A DNA stretch of 21,435 nucleotides from Tropicimonas sp047971885 (lineage in GTDB: Bacteria; Pseudomonadota; Alphaproteobacteria; Rhodobacterales; Rhodobacteraceae), in NCBI RefSeq assembly GCF_047971885.1, contig NZ_JBKEAE010000181.1, positions 1-21,435 on the forward strand, read 5' to 3'. Below the pieces are notes generated by a model. It was not told the DNA's origin, searched no databases, and saw only the letters and a list, made by a program, of their open reading frames with translations. Below, one piece after another: positions 1 to 8,491 of this stretch (the first letter of the stretch is position 1; every line of letters begins with the position of its first letter). The translations under genes and the position numbers were made by a program.

Positions 1-358
1 CGTCGCCGGCATATTGCGGCAGCGCCAGCAGGGCAGCCCCCCGGCGCACCGCCTCCTTGTCGTCGATCGCCTCGATCCGGTAGCGGATCGCGGCGCGAAT
101 CCGGTCGCGCAGCTGCATCGTCGGCAGATCCGACTGGCGCAGCCGCGCCAGCATCAACTCGTCGCCGCGCGCATGATAGGCGAGCGCCAGATCGACCCCG
201 CCGCGCGGAAACAGGACCCGTGCCGCCCCGGGGTCGATACCCGTATCCTCGCAGGCGGCGCGAAGGCTCTGCTCGCCCCAGCCGTCGAAACCGACATGGG
301 GGAGCACCGCGTCGAGCAGCCGCGATCCCGGTTCCGTCTGTTGGCCTGTATCGGTCAT
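1..358 (-). CDS. COQ9 family protein, N-terminal part (cut by window edge)
   Basis: Reading leftward from ATG at 358-356 gives 119 open codons (MTDTGQQTEPGSRLLDAVLP...) that run off the left edge without a stop. The pattern of an N-terminal helical stretch, a 'VGFDGWGEQSLRAA' segment, a 'TGIDPGAARVLFPRGGVDLA' turn and then 'RIRAAIRYRIEAI' matches the TetR-like N-terminal part of the COQ9 family. COQ9 proteins assist ubiquinone biosynthesis by binding lipid or intermediates and supporting the COQ7 hydroxylation step. The lipid-binding C-terminal half lies outside the window. The gene is divergent from rpsU, with 116 bases between the starts. The family call rests on recognition of the N-terminal half only. 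A generic TetR-like regulator is the alternative, but the spacing of the conserved positions favours COQ9. Confidence 0.8.
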   Translation of the reverse strand, partial: MTDTGQQTEPGSRLLDAVLPHVGFDGWGEQSLRAACEDTGIDPGAARVLFPRGGVDLALAYHARGDELMLARLRQSDLPTMQLRDRIRAAIRYRIEAIDDKEAVRRGAALLALPQYAGD

Positions 359-394
359 GATGGTTTCTCACTACGAATTTCGCCGCGCGGCCAG

Positions 395-423
395 TAGACA
401 GGCCGCCGCACCGTTGCTATATC
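395..423 (+). promoter_or_regulatory. Predicted sigma70-type promoter of rpsU
   Basis: TAGACA (395-400), 17 bases, then TATATC (418-423), preceded by TG at 415-416 as in an extended -10. It lies 52 bases upstream of the rpsU start. Spacing and match are good, but the call is by eye. Confidence 0.55.
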
Positions 424-424
424 G

Positions 425-441
425 GTGCTTCCTGCAAGCAC
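425..441. repeat. Inverted repeat in the rpsU start-site region
   Basis: GTGCTT (425-430) and AAGCAC (436-441) form a perfect 6-base inverted repeat around CCTGC. It begins one base after the predicted -10, so it would straddle the transcription start. It could be an operator or the 5' end of the rpsU leader. Function unknown. Confidence 0.35.
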
Positions 442-474
442 ATGCAACTCTAACAGAAAGGTGGTGACAACCAC

Positions 475-681
475 ATGCAGGTCAGTGTTCGCGACAACAA
501 CGTCGATCAGGCACTCCGTGCGCTCAAGAAGAAGCTGCAGCGCGAAGGCGTCTTTCGTGAAATGAAGCTCAAGCAGCACTTCGAGAAGCCTTCCGAAAAG
601 AAGGCACGCGAAAAGGCCGAAGCGATTCGCCGTGCACGCAAGCTGGCGCGCAAGAAGGCGCAGCGCGAAGGGCTTCTCTGA
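475..681 (+). CDS. rpsU: 30S ribosomal protein bS21
   Basis: 68 residues, the normal size for bS21 in this group. The N-terminus MQVSVRDNNVDQALRALKKK and the very basic helical C-terminus (KARKLARKKAQREG-like lysine/arginine runs) are typical. bS21 sits on the 30S platform near the 3' end of 16S rRNA and helps mRNA engagement during initiation. The start is supported by a strong Shine-Dalgarno run, AAAGGTGGTG (457-466), eight bases before ATG. The gene is monocistronic: its own promoter lies upstream and a rho-independent terminator lies 35 bases downstream. It stands apart from dnaG/rpoD, with which rpsU is linked in enterics. Nothing is unusual in the protein. Confidence 0.97.
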   Translation: MQVSVRDNNVDQALRALKKKLQREGVFREMKLKQHFEKPSEKKAREKAEAIRRARKLARKKAQREGLL

Positions 682-715
682 TCCCCGTGCGAACCGGCGG
701 CATGCGCCGCTTGTC

Positions 716-748
716 ACCCCCGAGCCGTTGGCCCGGGGGTTTTCTTTT
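716..748 (+). terminator. Rho-independent terminator of rpsU
   Basis: ACCCCCG (716-722) pairs with CGGGGGT (734-740). The inner GCC/GGC pairs extend the stem, and a T-rich tail (740-748, TTTTCTTTT) follows. It lies between rpsU and the convergent mscL, so it mainly serves rpsU. Confidence 0.9.
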
Positions 749-762
749 GCCTGCGGCGAAGA

Positions 763-1176
763 TCAGGCCGCACCGCTTCCCTGTTCCGATTTCAGCAGGT
801 CGCGGATCTGGATCAGCACGTCGGTCTCGGTCGGGCCCTTGGGCTCTTCGGGGGCCGGCTCGTCCTTGCCCATGGTGGCTTCCTTGACCCGGTTCACGCC
901 CTTGACCAGCAGGAAGACGACCCACGAGATGATGAGAAAATTGATCACCGCCATGATGAACTTGCCATAGGCGAAGGTCGCCGCATCCTCGCCCGAACCG
1001 ATGGTGAAGCCGAGGCTCGAAAAATCGATGCCGCCGGTGAACAGGCTGATGAGCGGATTGATCAGATCATCGACCATCGAGCTTACGATCGCCGTAAAGG
1101 CGGCACCGATGATGATACCGACCGCCATGTCCATCACGTTGCCGCGGGCAATGAACTGCTGAAATTCCTTGATCAT
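763..1176 (-). CDS. mscL: Large-conductance mechanosensitive channel MscL
   Basis: 137 residues, the usual MscL length. The N-terminal amphipathic helix MIKEFQQFIARGNVMDMAVG leads into pore helix TM1 (about 14-43, IIIGAAFTAIVSSMVDDLINP). A periplasmic loop follows, then TM2 (about 72-96, FIMAVINFLIISWVVFLLVK) and the cytoplasmic bundle helix (about 116-131, TETDVLIQIRDLL). The protein forms a homopentamer in the inner membrane and opens at near-lytic tension to release solutes on hypo-osmotic shock. The start is supported by AAGGAG eight bases upstream on the minus strand and by the conserved MxxEFxxFxxRGNVxD beginning. The gene stands alone, convergent with rpsU and divergent from the GST gene. 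Confidence 0.97.
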   Translation of the reverse strand: MIKEFQQFIARGNVMDMAVGIIIGAAFTAIVSSMVDDLINPLISLFTGGIDFSSLGFTIGSGEDAATFAYGKFIMAVINFLIISWVVFLLVKGVNRVKEATMGKDEPAPEEPKGPTETDVLIQIRDLLKSEQGSGAA

Positions 1177-1221
1177 TGGAAGAGTCTCCTTGGATTTGCG
1201 CCCCGACCGGGCCTATGCGGC

Positions 1222-1249
1222 AAACTAGCCAGACTGCCGGATTGGTCAA
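1222..1249 (-). promoter_or_regulatory. Predicted promoter of mscL
   Basis: On the minus strand TTGACC (plus 1249-1244), 16 bases, then TAGTTT (plus 1227-1222). This is 46 bases upstream of the mscL start. The -35 is 5/6 to consensus. Confidence 0.55.
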
Positions 1250-1281
1250 CGCCCCTTCGGACTGCGACTTTCCGCACAGTG

Positions 1282-1300
1282 TCTCTCGGCTTGCGAGAGA
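1282..1300. repeat. 7-base inverted repeat upstream of the GST gene
   Basis: TCTCTCG (1282-1288) and CGAGAGA (1294-1300) are perfect arms around a 5-base centre, 53 bases before the GST start. It could be an operator or a leader hairpin. No regulator is assigned. Confidence 0.4.
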
Positions 1301-1353
1301 TGCATCCGCCCCGGCAACCGCTTAGGAAGGCGCAAACACAGACAGAGGACACC

Positions 1354-2073
1354 ATGTCAGACCAGACCATCGCCCGACGCCTTGACGATTTTCCCATCAC
1401 CCGCCGCTGGCCGGCACAGCACCCCGACCGTATCCAGCTCTATTCCTTTCCCACGCCCAACGGGGTGAAGATCTCGATCGCGCTCGAAGAGCTTGGCCTG
1501 CCCTACGAGGCGCATCGGGTCACGCTGTCGGACGAGGATGTGAAAAGCCCCGAATTCCTGTCGCTCAATCCGAACAACAAGATCCCGGCGATCATCGACC
1601 CCGACGGCCCGGACGGAAAGCCGCTGGGCCTGTTCGAATCGGGCGCGATCCTGCTCTATCTGGCGGACAAGACCGGCAGGCTGATCGGCACGACGGCGCG
1701 CGACCGCGCCATCGTCACCCAGTGGCTGATGTTCCAGATGGGCGGCGTGGGGCCAATGTTCGGGCAACTGGGCTATTTCTTCGCCTTCGCCGGACGCGAG
1801 ATCGAGGATCCGCGCCCGCGCGAGCGCTACATCAACGAGGCGCGGCGCCTGCTTGGGGTGCTGGAGGGGCAGCTTTCGCAGCGCGACTGGATCGCCGGCG
1901 ATTTCTCCATCGCCGATATCGCCGTTGCGCCATGGATCCGAACGCTCGATACCGGCTACAACGCGCTCGGCGTGCTGGGCTGGCAGGATTTTCCGGCCGT
2001 CGCTGCCTATGTCAGCCGCTTCACGGCGCGGCCGGCGGTGCAGCGCGGCCTTAACATCCCGCCGCGCGACTGA
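1354..2073 (+). CDS. Glutathione S-transferase, Nu/Ure2p-like (YfcG/YghU type)
   Basis: 239 residues from ATG at 1354, chosen over an in-frame start 25 codons upstream because AGAGGA (1343-1348) lies just before it and the upstream residues look non-coding. The thioredoxin-fold N-domain begins near residue 27. TPNGVK (34-39) is the Nu-class/Ure2p signature region, IPAI (77-80) carries the cis-Pro, and ES (95-96) binds the glutathione gamma-glutamyl group. The helical C-domain carries FSIADIAVAPW (184-194), the N-capping box. Nu-class enzymes such as E. coli YfcG and YghU bind two glutathiones and reduce disulfides or organic hydroperoxides rather than acting as classical transferases. It is a cytosolic, single-gene unit. 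The substrate is not predictable from sequence. Confidence 0.9.
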   Translation: MSDQTIARRLDDFPITRRWPAQHPDRIQLYSFPTPNGVKISIALEELGLPYEAHRVTLSDEDVKSPEFLSLNPNNKIPAIIDPDGPDGKPLGLFESGAILLYLADKTGRLIGTTARDRAIVTQWLMFQMGGVGPMFGQLGYFFAFAGREIEDPRPRERYINEARRLLGVLEGQLSQRDWIAGDFSIADIAVAPWIRTLDTGYNALGVLGWQDFPAVAAYVSRFTARPAVQRGLNIPPRD

Positions 2074-2096
2074 TCCGAACGGCGGGAAGACCGGGG

Positions 2097-2132
2097 CCGG
2101 AGGCGACGATCAGCTTCGCAACACGCCTCCGG
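2097..2132. terminator. Weak candidate hairpin between convergent GST gene and pheT
   Basis: CCGGAGGCG (2097-2105) and CGCCTCCGG (2124-2132) are perfect 9-base arms with an 18-base loop that contains the pheT stop. There is no T-run on either strand, so intrinsic termination is doubtful. The gap between the two stops is only 36 bases. Confidence 0.3.
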
Positions 2133-4518
2133 TCGCCCTGGCGACCTTTTCGATGATCGTGGCGCTTACCGCCTCGATCTGCTCGTCGGTCAGGGTCTTG
2201 TCCCTGGGCTGGAGGCGCACGGTGATGGCGAGCGATTTCCTGCCCGGCCCCATCTGCGCCTCGGCCTTCGGCCCGTGGAATTCGTCGAAGACGCGCACCT
2301 CCTCGATCAGCGCCTTGTCGGCACCGGCGGCGGCGTTGACCACATCGAGCGACTGAACACCGGCATCGAGGACAAAGGCGAAATCGCGTTCGACCGCCTG
2401 AAGATCCGCCAGTTCCAGCGCCCCCCTGCCCGTCCCTTTCGCTTTGGGGAACGGAACGGCGGCCAGATCGATGCTGAAGGCGACCGCCGGCCCCCTGACG
2501 TCGAGCGCCTCGAGCACGCGCGGATGCAGTTCGCCGAAAACGCCCAGAACGTTCTTCGGCCCGAGGCAGATCGCGCCCGAACGGCCCGGGTGGAACCAGC
2601 CCGGCACATCGCGCCGGATCTGCACCCGGGCCGGTGCGCCCGCCGCCGCGAGGACCGCCTCGATATCGGCCTTGGCGTCGAACGGATCGACCGGGCGGCG
2701 CACGCCATGCACATCCCGTGGTCCGGTGCCTCCCACCAGCAGGCCGACGGCGACCTGCGCCTGTTCGCCCGGCTCGCCGCCGTGAAAGGCGGGGCCGACC
2801 TCGAACAGCGCCAGGTCGGCAAAGCCGCGCGCCTGATTGCGCGCCGCCGCCTGAAGCAGCCCCGGCAGAGGCGAGGGGCGCATATGGCTCATCTCCGACG
2901 AGATCGGGTTTTCCAGCCGCGTCGCGGCGGTACCGCCGCCGAAAAGCGCGGCCGCGCCTTCGTCGATGAATGAATAGGTAACGCATTCGTTATACCCGAG
3001 CGCGGCGATCGTCCGCCGCGCGGCCCCCTCGCGGCGCTGCATCGGCGTCAGCACCGGCTCTGGCACGCCGGGACGGGCGCGCGGCAGCGGCGTTCCCTCG
3101 AGTTTTGTCAGCGAGGCGATGCGTGCCACTTCCTCGACCAGATCGGCCTCGCCGGTCACATCGGGGCGCCAGCTTGGCACATGGGCCATGTCGCCGTCGA
3201 AGCGGAAGCCGAGCGCTTCGAGCGTTGCCCGCTGTGCCGCCTCGGGGATCGCCATCCCGACGAGGCTTTCGACCCGCTGCGGATCGAGCCGATAGGCGCG
3301 GTCGGTGTCGGGCACCGCCCCGGCGACGACCATCTCCGATGCCTCGCCGCCGGCGTGCTCCACGATCATCCGCACCGCCATCTCCAGCCCCACGGACGTG
3401 AAGGCCGGATCCACCCCGCGCTCGAACCGGTAGCGTGCGTCGGAACTGACCTTCAGCGCCCGTCCGGCATGGGCGGTCTGGATCGGATCCCAATAGGCGC
3501 TCTCGACAAAGACGTTGACGGTCTTGTCGGTGCAACTCGTCGCCTCGCCGCCCATGATGCCGGCGATACTCTCGGGACCCTCGTCATCGGAAATGACGAT
3601 CTGCCCGGGCAAGAAGGCATATTCCCTGCCGTCCAGCGCCAGAAGCCGCTCGCCGCCCCTGGCGCGGTGCACCCGCAGGTTACCCTTCACCTTGTCGGCG
3701 TCGAAGACGTGCAGCGGGCGGTTCTGGTCGTAGGTGTAGAAGTTGGTCACATCGACCAGAAAGCTGATCGGGCGCAGGCCGATGGCACGGAGCCGGTCCT
3801 GAAGCCATTGCGGCGACGGGCCGTTGCGCACACCCCGGATCAGCCGGCCGCAGAACAGCGGGCAGCCGTCGCGCGTATCCTCGTCGATGCCGACGCCGAG
3901 CGGCGAGGTGAAGGCAGCGGGCACCGGCACCACCTCCTGCGCGATCAGCCGGCCGAGACCCCGCGCCGCCAGATCGCGCGCGATACCGTGCACCCCCAGC
4001 GCATCGGGGCGGTTGGGGGTGATGGCGATCTCGATCACCGGGTCGATCTTTTCCGGCGCATGTTCGGCCAGCCAGTCGGCGAACCGCTGCCCGACCTCGC
4101 CCGAGGGAAGCTCGATGATACCTTCGTGTTCGTTGCTGAGTTCCATCTCGCGCTCCGAACACATCATACCGAAGCTCTCGATGCCACGAATCCTGCCCAC
4201 CCCTATGGTGGTGTCGATGCCGGGCACATAGGTGCCGGGCCTGGCCACCACCACGGTGATGCCCGCCCGTGCATTGGGCGCGCCGCAGATGATCTGCCTC
4301 ATACCCTCGTCGGTTTCGACCTGACAGACGTTGAGCCTGTCGGCATCGGGGTGTTTCTCGGCCGAAATCACCCTGCCTATGGTAAAGTCGCCCAGCCGCG
4401 CCACGGGGTCTTCGACCCCCTCGACCTCGAGCCCGAGATCGGTGAGCGCATCAAGGATCTCGTCCAGCGTGGCGTCGGTCTCAAGATGGGACTTGAGCCA
4501 GGAAAGCGTGAATTTCAT
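2110..4518 (-). CDS. pheT: Phenylalanyl-tRNA synthetase beta subunit
   Basis: 802 residues, full length for bacterial PheT. It begins MKFTLSWLKSHL. The EMAP-II-like tRNA-binding domain follows at about 40-150 (IGRVISAEKHPDADRLNVCQV, then ICGAPNA). Next come the B3/B4 editing region (about 210-380), B5 (about 405-475), the catalytic-like core (about 490-690, including YNECVTYSF and NPISSEMSHMRPSPLPGLL), and the C-terminal ferredoxin-fold anticodon-binding domain (about 708-802, VERDFAFVLDAGV to the end). With PheS it forms the alpha2beta2 enzyme that charges tRNA-Phe; the beta subunit edits Tyr-tRNA-Phe. pheS is not adjacent: upstream on the same strand, 85 bases away, is the ABC ATPase gene of the amino-sugar cluster. 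The gene probably has its own promoter in that gap. Confidence 0.97.
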   Translation of the reverse strand: MKFTLSWLKSHLETDATLDEILDALTDLGLEVEGVEDPVARLGDFTIGRVISAEKHPDADRLNVCQVETDEGMRQIICGAPNARAGITVVVARPGTYVPGIDTTIGVGRIRGIESFGMMCSEREMELSNEHEGIIELPSGEVGQRFADWLAEHAPEKIDPVIEIAITPNRPDALGVHGIARDLAARGLGRLIAQEVVPVPAAFTSPLGVGIDEDTRDGCPLFCGRLIRGVRNGPSPQWLQDRLRAIGLRPISFLVDVTNFYTYDQNRPLHVFDADKVKGNLRVHRARGGERLLALDGREYAFLPGQIVISDDEGPESIAGIMGGEATSCTDKTVNVFVESAYWDPIQTAHAGRALKVSSDARYRFERGVDPAFTSVGLEMAVRMIVEHAGGEASEMVVAGAVPDTDRAYRLDPQRVESLVGMAIPEAAQRATLEALGFRFDGDMAHVPSWRPDVTGEADLVEEVARIASLTKLEGTPLPRARPGVPEPVLTPMQRREGAARRTIAALGYNECVTYSFIDEGAAALFGGGTAATRLENPISSEMSHMRPSPLPGLLQAAARNQARGFADLALFEVGPAFHGGEPGEQAQVAVGLLVGGTGPRDVHGVRRPVDPFDAKADIEAVLAAAGAPARVQIRRDVPGWFHPGRSGAICLGPKNVLGVFGELHPRVLEALDVRGPAVAFSIDLAAVPFPKAKGTGRGALELADLQAVERDFAFVLDAGVQSLDVVNAAAGADKALIEEVRVFDEFHGPKAEAQMGPGRKSLAITVRLQPRDKTLTDEQIEAVSATIIEKVARATGGVLRS

Positions 4519-4551
4519 GCAAAGCCCCTGCGGCAGCGGAAAGGTCGCGTG

Positions 4552-4580
4552 TGCTTAGCCGATCCGGGGCGTGGGGTGAA
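4552..4580 (-). promoter_or_regulatory. Candidate promoter of pheT
   Basis: On the minus strand TTCACC (plus 4580-4575), 17 bases, then TAAGCA (plus 4557-4552), 34 bases before the pheT start. The matches are weak to moderate. No terminator is visible between the upstream ATPase gene and pheT, so readthrough is also possible. Confidence 0.35.
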
Positions 4581-4603
4581 GGGCCGGAAGAACCATATTC
4601 GGC

Positions 4604-5601
<998 letters not shown>

Positions 5602-5605
<4 letters not shown>

Positions 5606-6633
5606 TTCGTGTCCTCGAGTTCGATAACGCGGCCGGTGCGGATGCTCTCGTCGGCGGCAAGACAGACGCGGAGCGACTGCACCGCGTCCCGGGCATGGCG
5701 GGACAGGTCGATATCTTCGGCGATGGTCCGGATCATGAAGGCCTGTTCGGCATCGCAAAGGTCCTGATGGCCCGGCTCGCCGGGGAAATCCACCATTTCG
5801 TCACCGGTAAGGCGATGAATCTTCAGGCTGCCCACCTTGGTGTGCCCCTCGACATCGTCCGAACCCGGATCGGCTGGCGAGACGATGGAAACCGCACCGT
5901 TGGGCGAGACGATATCCTTCACGAAATGGGCGGTATCGGACATCATAGGTCCCCAGCCGGCTTCGTACCAGCCGATCGAGCCGTCGGCGAAAAACACCTG
6001 AAACTGGCCGTAGTTGTACATGTCGGGTGCGATTTCGTCCGACAGGCGCAGGCCCATGCCATGTACGCGGACCGGCGCGGCATCGGTGATCTGGCACATC
6101 ACGTCGACGTAATGCACCCCGCAATCGACAATGGGCGACGTGGTCTGCATCAGTTGCCTGTGGGTCTGCCAGGCCGGCCTGTCGGATTGCTGGTTGAGGT
6201 TCAGCCGGAAGACGTAGGGACCGCCCAGATCGCGCGCCTCGGCGATCAGGCGCTGCCACGAAGGGTGGTGGCGCAGGATGTACCCGACCACCAGCTTGCG
6301 GTTCAGCCGCGCCGCTGTATCGGCCACGCGCGCGGCATCGGCAACGCTTGTCGCCAGCGGCTTTTCGACAAAGACATGTGCGCCCGCCTCCATCGCCGCA
6401 ACGGCATAATCGGCGTGGCTGTCCGAATAGGTGGCGATACAGACCAGATCGGGCGCCGTTTCGGCCAGCGCCCCGATGAAATCGCCGAACCGCGGATAAC
6501 CCGCCAACGCGCCGGGCAGATCCCGCCCCGAGCGGTCCACCAGCCCGACGATCGTGCTGCCGGGATGGTCGTGGTGGGCCAGTGCATGGCTGAGCCCCAT
6601 GTTGCCGAGACCGGCAATGAGCGTGCGTATCAT
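5602..6633 (-). CDS. Gfo/Idh/MocA-family NAD(P)-dependent oxidoreductase
   Basis: 343 residues from ATG at 6633, overlapping the upstream permease stop (ATGA) and itself overlapped by the ATPase start. The Rossmann nucleotide-binding motif is GLGNMG (8-13). EKPLA (90-94) is the family's conserved EKP with catalytic-type Lys91. DCGVHYVD (170-177) carries the His/Asp pair of the Gfo/Idh active site. No signal peptide is seen, so it is cytoplasmic. Family members oxidise or reduce sugars, inositols and sugar acids, and some break glycosidic bonds through a 3-keto intermediate. Here it lies between the permease and ATPase genes of an amino-sugar importer, so it probably acts on the imported sugar. 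The exact reaction cannot be read from the sequence, and the standard GlcNAc/MurNAc route needs no such enzyme. Confidence 0.88.
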
Positions 6634-7469
6634 TTCACTGCCCCCGAGGTGATGCCGCGGATAAGCTGGCGCGAGAAGATGACATAGAGGATCATCACCG
6701 GCAGGATGGCCATCGAAAGCGCCGACAGCACCGCGTTCCAGTCGGTAACGAACTGGCCGATGAAGACCTGGCTGCCCAGCGTCAGCGTCTTGGTGGCCTC
6801 GGCCGGGGCGAGGATCAGCGGGAACCACAGGTCGTTCCAGATCGGGATCATGTTGAAAACCGCCACCGTCGCCATCGCCGGGCGCACCAGCGGCAGCACG
6901 AGGCGGAAGAAGATGGTGTATTCGCTCAGCCCGTCGATGCGGCCGGCGTTCTTCAGGTCGTCCGAGACCTGCTTCATGAATTCGCTGAGGATGAACACCG
7001 CCAGCGGCAGCCCCTGCGCGGTGTAGACGAGGATCAGCGCCGTCAGCGTGTTGACCAGCCCCGAGGCAACCATCATTTCGAGGATCGCCACGGTGCCGAT
7101 GCGGATCGGGATCATGATGCCGAGCGCAAGATAGAGCCCCATCAGCGTGTTGCCCCGGAACCGGTATTCGGAAAGCGCGAAGGCCGCCATCGCGCCGAAC
7201 AGCAGGATCAGGAACAGCGAGCAGACGGTGACGATCATCGAGTTCTGGAAGTAGAGGAAGAAATCGCCCTGTTTCATCACCGTCTGGTAGCCGATCATCG
7301 AGAAGGTCCCGGAATCGGGCAGCGCCAGCGGTTCGCGGAAGATCGCCTTGCGGGTCTTGAACGAGTTGACGACGATCACGAAGACGGGAAACAGCGCGAT
7401 CACCGTGTAGCTCAGCAGGATCACATGGGCGAGCGCGGTGTTGAGCGGGTTGCGGCGGGCCTTGTTCAT
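6630..7469 (-). CDS. ABC transporter permease 2 (MalG/UgpE-like, carbohydrate)
   Basis: 279 residues with six predicted membrane segments: about 14-36, 76-99, 108-130, 141-162, a segment near 198-220 and the C-terminal one near 243-263. The coupling loop that contacts the ATPase is at about 170-198, NAGRIDGLSEYTIFFRLVLP, a slightly degenerate EAA motif with Asn/Ala/Gly in place of Glu/Ala/Ala. The start at 7469 leaves a 10-base gap after the first permease gene. It is the second inner-membrane subunit of the family-1 sugar importer. Its final codons overlap the oxidoreductase start, which shows tight translational coupling. Confidence 0.93.
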   Translation of the reverse strand: MNKARRNPLNTALAHVILLSYTVIALFPVFVIVVNSFKTRKAIFREPLALPDSGTFSMIGYQTVMKQGDFFLYFQNSMIVTVCSLFLILLFGAMAAFALSEYRFRGNTLMGLYLALGIMIPIRIGTVAILEMMVASGLVNTLTALILVYTAQGLPLAVFILSEFMKQVSDDLKNAGRIDGLSEYTIFFRLVLPLVRPAMATVAVFNMIPIWNDLWFPLILAPAEATKTLTLGSQVFIGQFVTDWNAVLSALSMAILPVMILYVIFSRQLIRGITSGAVK

Positions 7470-7479
7470 CGCGCGCTCC

Positions 7480-8409
7480 TCAGAACTGGTAGCGGCGCAG
7501 CCGCGTCTGGATGCCGAAGAGATAGATGCAGACCCCGATCAGGATGACCACGAACATCGCCGTCGCGATAGCCGAGCCCATGTGGGGATCGCCCAGTTGC
7601 AACTGGAAGCCGAAGAAGGTGCGATAAAGGAAGGTGCCGAGGATATCGGTCGAGAAGTTGGGCCCGGCCAGTGCGCCCTGCGTGGTATATATCAGGTCGA
7701 AGGCGTTGAAATTGCCCACGAAGGTCAGGATCGAGATGATCCCGATCGACGGCAGGATCAGCGGCAGCTTGATCTTCCAGAAGGCAGACATGCCGGTGAT
7801 GCCGTCGCATTCGCCGGCCTCCAGTATCTCCTCGGGGATCGACAGCAGCGCGGCGTAGATCAGCATCATCGGAATGCCGACGAACTGCCAGACCGAGATC
7901 AGCGCCAGCGTGGTCAGCGCGTATTCCTCTTTCCCCAGCCAGGGCTGGAACAGCGTTTTCAGCCCGACCGCATCCAGCAGCGAGGGGGCAATACCCCAGA
8001 TCGGCGACAGGATCAGCTTCCAGGCGAAGCCGACGATGACGAAGCTGAGGATCGTCGGGATGAAGATCGCCGAGCGGTAGAGATGGGCGAAACGCAGGCG
8101 CGGGTGGCTGAGAATGGCCGCAAGCATGATGCCGATCGGGTTCTGGACGATCATGTGGATGAAGAAGAACCAGAAGTTGTTTCCCAGCGCGTTCCAGAAC
8201 TGCTTCGACCACAGCGCATCGCCGAAAAGGGTATGGAAATTCGCCAGCCCGACGAACTCGCGCCCCCCCTGTCCGGTCGCCGAATAGAGTGCGAGCCGCA
8301 GCGTGTTGAACAGCGGAAAGATCATCACGGCGGTATAGACGATCACCGCCGGGGCAAGAAACAGCAGGATGTGCCACCTGATGCGGGGCGAACGGCCGGT
8401 ATCTGCCAT
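7480..8409 (-). CDS. ABC transporter permease 1 (MalF/UgpA-like, carbohydrate)
   Basis: 309 residues. Six membrane segments are visible: about 13-33, 78-100, 112-133, 164-187, 219-238 and 278-300. The EAA coupling loop is EAGECDGITGMSAFWKIKLP (197-216). It forms the translocation pore with permease 2 and receives substrate from the periplasmic binding protein encoded upstream. An 82-base gap with a strong hairpin separates it from the binding-protein gene, whereas the next junctions are very tight, so its expression may be set lower than that of the binding protein. Substrate specificity is inferred from the neighbouring amino-sugar genes. Confidence 0.93.
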   Translation of the reverse strand: MADTGRSPRIRWHILLFLAPAVIVYTAVMIFPLFNTLRLALYSATGQGGREFVGLANFHTLFGDALWSKQFWNALGNNFWFFFIHMIVQNPIGIMLAAILSHPRLRFAHLYRSAIFIPTILSFVIVGFAWKLILSPIWGIAPSLLDAVGLKTLFQPWLGKEEYALTTLALISVWQFVGIPMMLIYAALLSIPEEILEAGECDGITGMSAFWKIKLPLILPSIGIISILTFVGNFNAFDLIYTTQGALAGPNFSTDILGTFLYRTFFGFQLQLGDPHMGSAIATAMFVVILIGVCIYLFGIQTRLRRYQF

Positions 8410-8446
8410 GGGTCGCTACCTGTCGGGACTGCGGAGGTTGAGAAGT

Positions 8447-8473
8447 GCCCGGACGGGGAGGAAACGTCCGGGC
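8447..8473 (-). promoter_or_regulatory. Intercistronic hairpin between binding-protein and permease genes
   Basis: GCCCGGACG (8447-8455) and CGTCCGGGC (8465-8473) are perfect 9-base arms with a 9-base loop. The hairpin lies 18 bases after the binding-protein stop in the direction of transcription. There is no U-tract, so full termination is unlikely. Such hairpins in sugar ABC operons commonly shield the 3' end of the binding-protein mRNA and raise its level over the permeases (as between malE and malF). Confidence 0.65.
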
Positions 8474-8491
8474 CAGTGTGAGTGGTGACGC

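Noticed and set aside
1279..1353. Longer GST start at 1279
   Set aside because: The extra 25 codons overlap the inverted repeat, lack a ribosome-binding site and do not resemble the family; AGAGGA precedes ATG at 1354.
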